A stretch of DNA of 64,000 nucleotides from Luteipulveratus halotolerans (GTDB lineage: Bacteria > Actinomycetota > Actinomycetes > Actinomycetales > Dermatophilaceae), in NCBI RefSeq assembly GCF_001247745.1, contig NZ_LAIR01000002.1, forward strand, positions 2,728,001-2,792,000, given 5' to 3'. Made by a program: the position numbers and the translations under genes. Shown here piece by piece: positions 40,013-47,519 of this stretch. Below the pieces are notes generated by a model that saw only the letters and a list, made by a program, of their open reading frames with translations, ran no database searches and was not told where the DNA came from. The stretch's first letter is position 1, and the number at the start of each line of letters is the position of its first letter.

Positions 40013-40040
40013 TCGGCAGCGCCAGACCCGCCCGAGCCAC

Positions 40041-40109
40041 GGTGAACGTTCCACCGCGCGCAGGCGGCGTCGATGCGGCCACAGGACTGGCATCCGGTGA
40101 ACGTTCACC
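40041..40109. promoter_or_regulatory. Two GGTGAACGTTC sites between protease and XRE2 genes
   Basis: GGTGAACGTTCACC (40096-40109) is a perfect 14-bp palindrome. GGTGAACGTTCCACC (40041-40055) is the same but for one inserted base. Their starts are 55 bases apart, about five DNA turns. They lie in the divergent region and are good candidates for regulator binding, most likely of the adjacent XRE protein. Confidence 0.6.
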
Positions 40110-40124
40110 CCACACCCGCGGGTC

Positions 40125-41054
40125 GTGAACGCCGCCCGAGAGGAGGTGCCCGTCGACGACACGGCACGAGTCGTACGCCGCCGCGGCCATGCGTCGTTCG
40201 ACGACGTCCTGCGATCGGCCATCGCCGAACGCGGCCTGGCTCTCGGACGCGTCCGCGAGCACCTCGCCGCCCGCGGTCAGCACGTCGGGGTCAGCACCCT
40301 GTCGTACTGGCAGAACGGCGAGCGCCAACCCACCGAGCGGTCGCTGCCGGTGGTCGAGGCGCTGGAGCAGGTGCTGCGGCTGACGCCCGGCTCGCTGTCC
40401 GCGCTCGTCGCCGTCGGCGAGCAGCGCGAACCGCGACGCAGCAAGATCGCCGGGCTCACGTCGTACGCCACCACCGTCGACGAGCTCATCCGCGACATGG
40501 GCAGTACGACGATGGGTGCCGCCACCAACCTCAGCACGATCGAGGGCATCACCATCGGGCGTGAGCGTTCGCTGGAGACCAAGCACGTGCACCAGGTCGT
40601 GCGCGCCGGCCACGAGGTCGACCGGCAGGTCGTGACCTATCAGGGCGAGATCGGTGCCGACCCGTCGCTGCTCACCCTGGAGGCCGTCGCCGGTTGCCGG
40701 GTCGGGCGCGTGCGACACCACGAGCCGACCGCGCTGCTGGTGGCCGAGCTGCTCTTCGACCGGCTGCTCGCGCCGGGTGAGTCGCACGTGTTCCAGTACG
40801 CCGTCAAGGACGACAACCGCGTCGCCACGTCCGAGCACTACCGGATGCACCTGCACCGCGGCGGCATCCACGTGGTGGAGCTGCAGTTCGACCCGGCCGC
40901 TCTGCCCGTGCGGGTCGAGGAGTTCCTGCGGCGCCGGCTGGAGGACCCCGACACCCGTCGACGCCCGGTGCCGATCCATCACGGCAACCGCGTGCACCTG
41001 GTCACCGAGCCGACGGGGCCGTGCATCAGCGGGCTCTCGTGGGAGTACGACTGA
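40125..41054 (+). CDS. XRE-family HTH regulator, paralogue 2
   Basis: The 309-residue paralogue of the gene at 37730 has the same Cro/CI-type HTH (LRSAIAERGLALGRVREHLA, HVGVSTLSYWQNGERQPTER) and the same unnamed C-terminal domain (HVHQVVRAGHEVDRQVVTYQ, SEHYRMHLHRGGIHVVELQF). The start is a GTG at 40125, chosen because the other GTG at 40146 has its ribosome site too close. The palindromic site ends 15 bases before it, so it probably controls itself and the divergent protease operon. Confidence 0.85.
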   Translation: MNAAREEVPVDDTARVVRRRGHASFDDVLRSAIAERGLALGRVREHLAARGQHVGVSTLSYWQNGERQPTERSLPVVEALEQVLRLTPGSLSALVAVGEQREPRRSKIAGLTSYATTVDELIRDMGSTTMGAATNLSTIEGITIGRERSLETKHVHQVVRAGHEVDRQVVTYQGEIGADPSLLTLEAVAGCRVGRVRHHEPTALLVAELLFDRLLAPGESHVFQYAVKDDNRVATSEHYRMHLHRGGIHVVELQFDPAALPVRVEEFLRRRLEDPDTRRRPVPIHHGNRVHLVTEPTGPCISGLSWEYD

Positions 41055-41079
41055 GTCCGCCCGGCTGATCTCACGGTGA

Positions 41080-41182
41080 GTCACACCGCGACCCGTGCCG
41101 CTCGGTGGGTCACACCGCAGCAGCCGGCCTCACCTCGCGATCCGTCACACCGCGACCACCGCCGCGCCGTACGTCACACCGC
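41080..41182. repeat. Four direct repeats GTCACACCGC
   Basis: GTCACACCGC occurs at 41080-41089, 41109-41118, 41144-41153 and 41173-41182, start spacings 29, 35 and 29 bases. It fills most of the gap between the second XRE gene and ppx. Spacers share little beyond GC-rich sequence. The role is unknown; see findings. Confidence 0.75.
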
Positions 41183-41204
41183 GCGCGACCAGCCGGCCGG
41201 TGCG

Positions 41205-42143
41205 TCAGGCGATCGACAGCGCGATGCCGTCGAGGATGTCCTTCTCGCTCGCGACGACCTCGGTGATGCCGGACCGGTCGACGAGCCGCTCGACGACTGT
41301 GCGCCACACCAGCGCCCCCGCACCGATGACGTCGACCCGGCCGGGGTGCATGAACCCCAGCTCGGCCCGCTCGGCGCGCGTGCGGTGCAGCAGGTCGTCG
41401 CAGGCGCCGTGGACGGCCTCGACCGACAGGCGTGCTCCGTGGATGGCGCTGGAGTCGTAGGCCGGCAGCCCGAGGGCGTGGGCCGTGATCGTCGTGACCG
41501 AACCGGCCAGACCGACGAGCGTGCCGATGCCGCTGAGGTCGACCGTCTGCTCGGCGAGGTCGAGCGCGGCGTGGATGTCGCTCAGCGCGCCCGCGATCTC
41601 GGTGTCGGTCGGCGGGTCCGAACGCAGGTGCCGCTCGGTCATGCGCACGCACCCGATGTCGACCGACCGCGCGGCCTCGACGGTGCGGTCACCACGCACC
41701 AGCTCGGTCGAGCCACCGCCCAGGTCGACCACGAGGTACGGCGGTCGCGCACCTGCCGCGATCACGTCACCGGTCGCGCCCGTGAAGCTCAGCGCGGCCT
41801 CCTCGTCACCGGACACGACCTCGGGCTCGACGTCGAATCCGTCGAACGCAGAACGGATCCCGGCGACGAACTCACTCGCGTTGGACGCGTCGCGCGAGGC
41901 CGAGGTGGCGACGAAACGGACACGCTCGGCGCCCAGCTCACGGCACTGAGCGGCGTACTCGGCGGCCTGTCGCAGCGTGCGCTCCATCGCCTCGGGCGCG
42001 ATCGCCCCAGTGACGTCGACGCCCTGGCCGAGCCGGACGATCTCCATGCGACGCACCACGTCGGTGAGACGGCCGCCGTCGATGTCGGCGATCAGGAGGC
42101 GAATCGAGTTGGTACCGCAGTCAATGGCTCCGACACGGGTCAC
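41205..42143 (-). CDS. Exopolyphosphatase Ppx/GppA
   Basis: The 312-residue member of the ASKHA fold hydrolyses polyphosphate or pppGpp. Phosphate-binding motifs are VGAIDCGTNSIRLLIADIDG at the N-terminus and VVDLGGGSTELVRG in the middle. The third is VGLAGSVTTITAHALGL. The length suits the short actinobacterial Ppx. The start GTG (42143) overlaps the DUF501 stop in GTGA, so translation is coupled. Confidence 0.92.
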   Translation of the reverse strand: MTRVGAIDCGTNSIRLLIADIDGGRLTDVVRRMEIVRLGQGVDVTGAIAPEAMERTLRQAAEYAAQCRELGAERVRFVATSASRDASNASEFVAGIRSAFDGFDVEPEVVSGDEEAALSFTGATGDVIAAGARPPYLVVDLGGGSTELVRGDRTVEAARSVDIGCVRMTERHLRSDPPTDTEIAGALSDIHAALDLAEQTVDLSGIGTLVGLAGSVTTITAHALGLPAYDSSAIHGARLSVEAVHGACDDLLHRTRAERAELGFMHPGRVDVIGAGALVWRTVVERLVDRSGITEVVASEKDILDGIALSIA

Positions 42144-42670
42144 GAACGGTCGTCCTCCTGGGGTCGACAGCAGCCGCCCTCCCACCAGCGCGGCAGCGCT
42201 GCCAGGGCTTCGTCGCCGAGCGGGTTGACGCCGGGCCCCACTGCGAGCGAGTGGGCGACCAGCACGTGCAGGCACTTGACGCGGGTGGGCATGCCGCCCG
42301 CGGAGATGCCGTCGATCTCGGGCACGTCGCCGAGCTCGCCGCGACGCCGCAGGTAGTCGTCGTGGGCCTTCGAATAGGCCTGCGCCAGAACGGGATCCGC
42401 CTGCAGCCGCTCGCTCATCTCGCGCATCAGGCCCGAGGACTCCAGCGTGCTGATGGCGCCGGTGAGGCGCGGGCAGGTGGCGTAGAACGACGTCGGGAAC
42501 GGCGTGCCGTCCGGCAGCCGCGGCAGGGTGCGTACGACGGTCGGGCACCCGCACTCGCAGCGGTGGGCGATCTCGACGATGCCACGCGGCAGCCGGCCCA
42601 GCTGGTGCTGGATCAGGTCGAGGTCGGCCTGGGCGATGTCGGGCGCGTTGCCCGTGTCAGCGGCGCTCAC
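42140..42670 (-). CDS. DUF501 protein
   Basis: The 176-residue protein always sits between the ftsB-like gene and ppx in actinobacteria. It has a Cys-rich part (HRCECGCPTVVRTLPRLPDG) that could bind a metal, then GISAGGMPTRVKCLHVLVAHSLA. Its function is unknown. Start GTG (42670) and stop both overlap the neighbours by GTGA, which shows a tight operon. Confidence 0.9.
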   Translation of the reverse strand: MSAADTGNAPDIAQADLDLIQHQLGRLPRGIVEIAHRCECGCPTVVRTLPRLPDGTPFPTSFYATCPRLTGAISTLESSGLMREMSERLQADPVLAQAYSKAHDDYLRRRGELGDVPEIDGISAGGMPTRVKCLHVLVAHSLAVGPGVNPLGDEALAALPRWWEGGCCRPQEDDRS

Positions 42671-43233
42671 TGGGCCGGAGCCGTGCCGCCGGAGCCCTTG
42701 ACGGACTCCCAGACCTGGCCGTACCAAGGCCGGTCAGCATGCTTGGTGTCGTTGGCCACGCCGTCCTCCGCGGGCGCCTCGTGCTTGGCGCCCTTGTCGT
42801 CGATCAGGATGTAGGCGCGCTCCCCCGGCTTGGCGAAGCCGAGCCGCTGACGCGCCTGCTGCTGGATGTAGGCCGGGTTGGCCCAGCGGTCGCGCTCGGC
42901 CTTCAGCGAGCCCACCGACTGCTGCTGGGTCGCGACCTTGTCGTTGAGGCTGTCGATCTGCGAACGCTGGTGCAGGTAGTTGCGCAGCGTCGGGATGATC
43001 AGCACCGCGAGGAACACCAGGATCAGACCGAGCGTCACCATGCGCCGCATCGACTGCGGACGCCGGCGACGCGGACCGGCAGCACCGGTCGCCGTGCCCG
43101 CGGCACGCACCGTCGGACGGGACGTGCCGCGGGTGCGCGAGGTCGTACGAGCCGTGCCCGAGCGTGAGCCCGGGCGGCTGCCCGCGGACGGTCGTCCACG
43201 GCCGGCCGTCGTCGTACGTCGGTCGCGCGCCAT
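42667..43233 (-). CDS. FtsB/DivIC-like septum formation initiator
   Basis: The 188-residue protein has an Arg/Ser/Thr-rich cytosolic N-terminus of about 60 residues, one membrane segment (MVTLGLILVFLAVLIIP) and then a coiled coil (LHQRSQIDSLNDKVATQQQS). The end of the coil is WANPAYIQQQARQRLGFAKP, the conserved FtsB/DivIC element. It would join FtsL and FtsQ in the divisome. It starts 4 bases after the eno stop. Confidence 0.9.
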   Translation of the reverse strand: MARDRRTTTAGRGRPSAGSRPGSRSGTARTTSRTRGTSRPTVRAAGTATGAAGPRRRRPQSMRRMVTLGLILVFLAVLIIPTLRNYLHQRSQIDSLNDKVATQQQSVGSLKAERDRWANPAYIQQQARQRLGFAKPGERAYILIDDKGAKHEAPAEDGVANDTKHADRPWYGQVWESVKGSGGTAPAQ

Positions 43234-43237
43234 GCGA

Positions 43238-44518
43238 TCAGGCCTTGAACCTCGGGAAGGCGCTCTTGCCGGCGTAGACCGCGGCGTCGTCGAGCTCTTC
43301 CTCGATGCGCAGGAGCTGGTTGTACTTGGCGACACGGTCCGAGCGCGCCGGGGCACCGGTCTTGATCTGGCCGCAGTTGGTGGCGACGGCCAGGTCGGCG
43401 ATCGTGGTGTCCTCGGTCTCACCCGAGCGGTGGCTCATCATGGACGTGTAGCCGCTGCGCGAGGCCAGCGACACCGCGTCGAGGGTCTCGGTGAGCGTGC
43501 CGATCTGGTTGACCTTGACCAGCAGCGAGTTGGCGGTGTCGGTGTCGATGCCCTTCTGCAGGCGCGTCGGGTTGGTGACGAACAGGTCGTCGCCGACCAG
43601 CTGCACCTTGTCGCCGAGCTCGGCAGTGATGTGTGCCCAGCCCTCCCAGTCCTCCTCGTCGAGCGGGTCCTCGATGGAGACGAGCGGGTAGGCGGCGACC
43701 AGCTCGGCGTAGTACGCCGACATCTCGGCCGCGGTCTTGGCCTGGCCCTCGAAGGTGTAGGTGCCCTTGTCGTGGAACTCGCTGGCCGCGACGTCGAGCG
43801 CGAGCGCGATCTGGGTGCCCGGCTCGTAGCCCGCCGCCTTGATGGCCTCGACGATCAGGTCGAGCGCCGCACGGTTGGACTCCAGGTTGGGGGCGAAACC
43901 ACCCTCGTCACCGAGGCCGGTGGACAGGCCGCGCTCCTGCAGGACCTTCTTGAGGGCGTGGTAGACCTCAGCGCCCCAGCGCAGGGCCTCGCGGAACGTC
44001 TCGGCGCCGATCGGCGCGATCATGAACTCCTGGATGTCGACGTTGGAGTCGGCGTGCGCTCCACCGTTGAGGATGTTCATCATCGGGACTGGCAGGACGT
44101 GCGCGTTAGGACCACCGACGTAGCGGAACAGCGGCAGGTCGGAGGAGTCGGCGGCGGCCTTGGCCACGGCCAGGCTGACGCCGAGGATCGCGTTGGCGCC
44201 GATCGAGCCCTTGTTGTCGGTGCCGTCCAGGTCGAGCATCGCGGCGTCGACGAGACGCTGCTCGCTGGCCTCGTAGCCGAGCAGGGCCGGGGCGATCTGC
44301 TCGAGCACGGCGTCGACGGCGTCCTCGACACCCTTGCCGCCGTAGCGCTTCTTGTCGCCGTCACGGCGCTCGACGGCCTCGAACTGGCCGGTGGACGCAC
44401 CGCTCGGAACGGCCGCGCGGGCGATGGTGCCGTCGTCCAGGGCGACCTCGACCTCGACGGTGGGGTTGCCGCGAGAGTCCAGGATCTCGCGGGCGCCGAT
44501 TGCTTCGATGGTGGCCAA
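43238..44518 (-). CDS. eno: Enolase
   Basis: Enolase turns 2-phosphoglycerate into phosphoenolpyruvate. Its 426 residues carry AREILDSRGNPTVEVEV, NILNGGAHADSNVDIQEFM, SIEDPLDEEDWEGW and SHRSGETEDTTIADLAVATN, all invariant regions. The start is a TTG at 44518 with AGGAGA 6 bases upstream; no ATG or GTG fits, because the family begins with xATIEAIGAREI. It heads the eno-ftsB-DUF501-ppx transcript. Confidence 0.96.
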   Translation of the reverse strand: MATIEAIGAREILDSRGNPTVEVEVALDDGTIARAAVPSGASTGQFEAVERRDGDKKRYGGKGVEDAVDAVLEQIAPALLGYEASEQRLVDAAMLDLDGTDNKGSIGANAILGVSLAVAKAAADSSDLPLFRYVGGPNAHVLPVPMMNILNGGAHADSNVDIQEFMIAPIGAETFREALRWGAEVYHALKKVLQERGLSTGLGDEGGFAPNLESNRAALDLIVEAIKAAGYEPGTQIALALDVAASEFHDKGTYTFEGQAKTAAEMSAYYAELVAAYPLVSIEDPLDEEDWEGWAHITAELGDKVQLVGDDLFVTNPTRLQKGIDTDTANSLLVKVNQIGTLTETLDAVSLASRSGYTSMMSHRSGETEDTTIADLAVATNCGQIKTGAPARSDRVAKYNQLLRIEEELDDAAVYAGKSAFPRFKA

Positions 44519-44660
44519 GGGATGTCTCCTGCACGTGCGTGGAAGCGGGTCTCGGATGCCCTGTGGCGTCCTCGCCGAGCGTAGCCGGTAGGCCTTCAGC
44601 GACCAGGGACCGACCCGCACTGCGAACGTTCCGGCGGAGCAGCGCAGCAGCGCAGCAGCG

Positions 44661-44748
44661 CAGGCAACTGCGTCGCCCGAGTCGGACGAACTTGTATGCC
44701 GGTCGAACTCAGGAGACGCAGTTGCCTAAGAGGCGACGCAGTTGCCTG
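44661..44748. repeat. Three-copy inverted repeat CAGGCAACTGCGTCGCC
   Basis: CAGGCAACTGCGTCGCC (44661-44677) has its exact 17-base reverse complement at 44732-44748, and a 13-base part copy in that same direction at 44715-44727. A GCGCAGCA microsatellite precedes it (about 44640-44660). It lies between the eno promoter side and the LMW phosphatase gene. It might be a terminator, an operator or a mobile repeat. Confidence 0.7.
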
Positions 44749-44770
44749 CGGGGTGCGAGACGGGATCGGT

Positions 44771-45322
44771 TCAGGTGCTGGCGCGGCGGAGGGCGTCGAC
44801 GATCGGCGGCAAGGAGGCGTGCACCTGCTGCGCCGCCTGCGCGAACACGTCAGGCCCGCGACGGTAGGGATCGATGACGTCGGCGTCCGAGGCGGCGCGA
44901 GGCATGACGGAGGACCGGTTGGCCGACGCGGCCCGGACGACCTCGCCGACGGGGTTGGGCGCGGGCCGGACGCGGGCACCGTCGAGCAGGTCCGCGAGGT
45001 CGGTGAGGGCGAACACCCGGCGTACGGCACGCGGCAGCAGCTGCACCACGGCCGAGCGATGGTCGCGGGTCGCGGTGATCACCAGATCGGCGGACGCGAC
45101 CAGGTCGGGTTCGAGCTGGCGAGCGATGAAGCCCTCGGCGTCGATGCCCTCGCGAGCCAGGGCGCGCCGCGCCTCGACGTCCATCGGCCGACCGACGAGC
45201 GCACCGGTACCAGCGCTGGTCACGGTGATGCCCGTGCCTCCGAGCTGGTCGCGCAGCACGCGCTCGAGATAGGGCGAGCGGCACACGTTGCCCGTGCACA
45301 CGACGAGCACGTTCCCCCGCAT
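44771..45322 (-). CDS. Low-molecular-weight protein-tyrosine phosphatase
   Basis: The 183-residue phosphatase starts MRGNVLVVCTGNVCRSPYLE, with the Cys9-x5-Arg15 loop of the Wzb/Etp type. The general acid Asp lies in a C-terminal DPYRRGPDVF. Such enzymes remove phosphate from tyrosine kinases that control polysaccharide export. The BY-kinase at 57018 is a possible partner, 12 kb away. The ORF is open upstream to 45406, but those codons are Arg-rich and lack a good ribosome site, so the ATG at 45322 is preferred. Confidence 0.88.
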   Translation of the reverse strand: MRGNVLVVCTGNVCRSPYLERVLRDQLGGTGITVTSAGTGALVGRPMDVEARRALAREGIDAEGFIARQLEPDLVASADLVITATRDHRSAVVQLLPRAVRRVFALTDLADLLDGARVRPAPNPVGEVVRAASANRSSVMPRAASDADVIDPYRRGPDVFAQAAQQVHASLPPIVDALRRAST

Positions 45323-45408
45323 CCTGAGCGCTGCCACGGCGGCGACCCTACCCCTGCGCCGCCGCGACTCGGTGCGGGCGGGAGCCGCCACCGGCGTACT
45401 GTCCACGC

Positions 45409-45906
45409 ATGCGGCGGGTGCTGATCACGGGGCTGTCCGGTGTGGGCAAGTCGACCGTCCTGGCCCGGCTGGCCGCACTCGGTCACCGCGTGATCGAGAC
45501 CGACGACGACGGCTGGCTGCGCGACGTGCAGGTCGAGGGCCCGGACGGGCGTACGACGACCGAACCCCTCCTGGTCACCGAGCGTCTCGACGCTGCGCTG
45601 GCCGACGAGAAGGGCGAGCTGCTCGTGGTGGTCGCCACGGCGCGCAACCAGGGCGAGCTCTACGACCGGTTCGATGCGATCGTCCTGCTCACCGCACCCG
45701 TGGAGGTGATGGCGCACCGGCTCATGACGCGGACGACCAATCCGTACGGCAAGGATCCGGCAGAGCGCGCGGCGGCGCTGACGTACAAGGAGACGGTCGA
45801 GCCGCTGCTCCGACGCGGCACGACGCTCGAGATCGACACCGGCCGGACGGGAGTCGAGGACGTGGTCGCGCAGATCCTGCGGCACATCGGCCTCGCGACG
45901 CCATAA
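45409..45906 (+). CDS. Small P-loop kinase
   Basis: The 165-residue protein has a Walker A motif (VLITGLSGVGKSTVLARL) at the very start, then ETDDDGWLRDV, which may be the base-binding region. A lid-like part (TRTTNPYGKDPAERAAALTY) and a C-terminal adenylate-kinase-like strand follow. It resembles shikimate or nucleotide kinases of the AAA_18 group. The substrate is not clear. It diverges from the phosphatase gene and ends before a very large hairpin. Confidence 0.78.
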   Translation: MRRVLITGLSGVGKSTVLARLAALGHRVIETDDDGWLRDVQVEGPDGRTTTEPLLVTERLDAALADEKGELLVVVATARNQGELYDRFDAIVLLTAPVEVMAHRLMTRTTNPYGKDPAERAAALTYKETVEPLLRRGTTLEIDTGRTGVEDVVAQILRHIGLATP

Positions 45907-45919
45907 GCCCCACTTGCAA

Positions 45920-45973
45920 GGCGAAATGTGACTTCGGGGGTCGGTATGCCGACCCGTGAAGTCACATTTCGCC
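45920..45973. terminator. Two-part hairpin between kinase and mazG
   Basis: The outer arm GGCGAAATGTGACTTC (45920-45935) pairs perfectly with 45958-45973. Inside it is a second 7-bp stem, GGGTCGG/CCGACCC, around 45938-45955. It lies between convergent genes (kinase and mazG) and can serve as terminator for both. Confidence 0.72.
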
Positions 45974-46012
45974 CGGTGAGTGGGCGTTCGGGAAAGCGGC
46001 GGTGCGGGGTTG

Positions 46013-46927
46013 TCAGCTCAGCAGGTCGCGCAGGCGGTCGCGGTCGCGCTCGACCTGCGCCACTGCCTCGTCACCCAAGGCCGCCAGGCGGCCGTCGAGG
46101 GTCTCGTCACCGCCACGCCGTCGTACGCGGGCGCGCACCTTCGCGACGACCAGCGGCAACGGCAGCGAGGCCGGGATGCCGGCGAGCAGGTCATCGCGCT
46201 CACGGTCGGGCTTCTCGGCAGCCTTGATCTGCTCCCACGACGCCTCGACCTCATCGGGCGTCGACGCGTCGCCGTCGCCGAAGACGTGAGGGTGGCGGCG
46301 TACGAGCTTGGCGACGAGGCCCGCCGCGACGTCGTCGATGTCGAACGGCGCCTCGTCGTGCTCCTGCGCGACCCGCGAGTGGAACAGCACCTGGAGCAGG
46401 ACGTCGCCGAGCTCTTCCTCGAGGTGGCCGAGGTCGCCGGACTCGATCGCCTCGACCGTCTCGTGGGCCTCCTCGAGCAGGTACGGCGTCAGGCTCTGGT
46501 GGGTCTGCTCGGCGTCCCACGGGCAGCCACCCGGCGAGCGCAGACGGTCCATGACAGCGACCGCGTCGAGCAGCCGCGCACCGGTCACGTCCCAGGAGCC
46601 GACGAGCACCTCGACCTCGGGCGGCTCGTCCGCGCGCGAGAGCTCGGCTGCCAGGGCGTCGGTGAGCCCGGGGTCGCCGTCGGGTGACCCGATCCAGACG
46701 ACGTCGGCCGACGTCGCCGACTCGACCAGCCGGCGTGCGAGCGGGAGGCCGGCGTCGTCGACCTGCTCGACCGAGATGCCTGATGCCGCAACGGCGCTCG
46801 CGGTCGGCTCGTCAGGATCAGCGGTGAGCACGTGGGCCGCGTCGCCGAGGACGGTCCAGGCATCACGGGTGAGCAGCCCGGCCGCGACACGGGGGCTGCA
46901 GACGAGCAGGGTGAGACGGCCCGGCAC
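46013..46927 (-). CDS. mazG: MazG nucleoside triphosphate pyrophosphohydrolase
   Basis: The 304-residue protein removes pyrophosphate from non-canonical NTPs and links to the stringent response. The core PWDAEQTHQSLTPYLLEEAH and HLEEELGDVLLQVLFH hold the EExxE and ExxD metal sites. The first 110 residues are a variable domain typical of actinobacterial MazG. The GTG at 46927 starts 5 bases after the lipoprotein stop. The mfd-lipoprotein-mazG order is conserved in the phylum. Confidence 0.93.
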   Translation of the reverse strand: MPGRLTLLVCSPRVAAGLLTRDAWTVLGDAAHVLTADPDEPTASAVAASGISVEQVDDAGLPLARRLVESATSADVVWIGSPDGDPGLTDALAAELSRADEPPEVEVLVGSWDVTGARLLDAVAVMDRLRSPGGCPWDAEQTHQSLTPYLLEEAHETVEAIESGDLGHLEEELGDVLLQVLFHSRVAQEHDEAPFDIDDVAAGLVAKLVRRHPHVFGDGDASTPDEVEASWEQIKAAEKPDRERDDLLAGIPASLPLPLVVAKVRARVRRRGGDETLDGRLAALGDEAVAQVERDRDRLRDLLS

Positions 46928-46932
46928 GCCGA

Positions 46933-47466
46933 TCAGGACGCCGGGGTCGGCGTCGGCGTCGCTGCCACGCGCGCCAGCCAGTTGTTCTTGGCGGCGGGCT
47001 CGCCGGGGCCCTGACCCTTGACCCACGTGCCGTAGCGCGGGTTGAGGTCGATGTCGGCCTCGTTGATCAGCCGCTGGACCGCGGCCTGGCTGCGGGGGTC
47101 CTCACGCAACGCCGCGAGCGCGTTGTTGGACTGGACCGTGTCGATCGCCGCAGCGCTCGGGTCGGGGACCGAGGTCAGCGAGTCTGCGGCCTGGTCGCGC
47201 GAGACCCCGATGCCGTAGCGCCCGGCGAGCGCGGTGAGCTGCGGGCGCAGCGCGAGGAACACCGCGACGGTCTGACCGTCGACCCCACCCGGCGAGGCCT
47301 TGGTGAGGTCGCTGAGCGCGTCCTGGACCTGTTGCGTGGTCACCGTGGTGTCGCCATAGCTGGCGGCCTTGCTGCCGTCGGTCATCAGCCCGCCACCGCA
47401 CCCGGTGAGGGTGAGCGTGGCGGCGACGACGAGCGCCGGTGCGACATGGCGCGGTGAACGGAACAC
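46933..47466 (-). CDS. SurA-like lipoprotein
   Basis: The 177-residue protein starts at a GTG with a lipoprotein signal: APALVVAATLTLTGCGGG, with the lipobox LTGC. The body is helical like the SurA N-terminal chaperone domain (TVTTQQVQDALSDLTKA) and lacks a PPIase domain. It is probably on the outer face of the membrane. It lies between mfd and mazG, an arrangement shared by many actinobacteria. Confidence 0.85.
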   Translation of the reverse strand: MFRSPRHVAPALVVAATLTLTGCGGGLMTDGSKAASYGDTTVTTQQVQDALSDLTKASPGGVDGQTVAVFLALRPQLTALAGRYGIGVSRDQAADSLTSVPDPSAAAIDTVQSNNALAALREDPRSQAAVQRLINEADIDLNPRYGTWVKGQGPGEPAAKNNWLARVAATPTPTPAS

Positions 47467-47519
47467 GTGAGGTCCTCTCGCTGGGTCTGCCGAGAACATG
47501 ATGCCAGTCACACTTCGGG

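Noticed and set aside
41080..41182. Possible CRISPR array
   Set aside because: The repeat is only 10 bases, there are four copies, and no cas gene is near.
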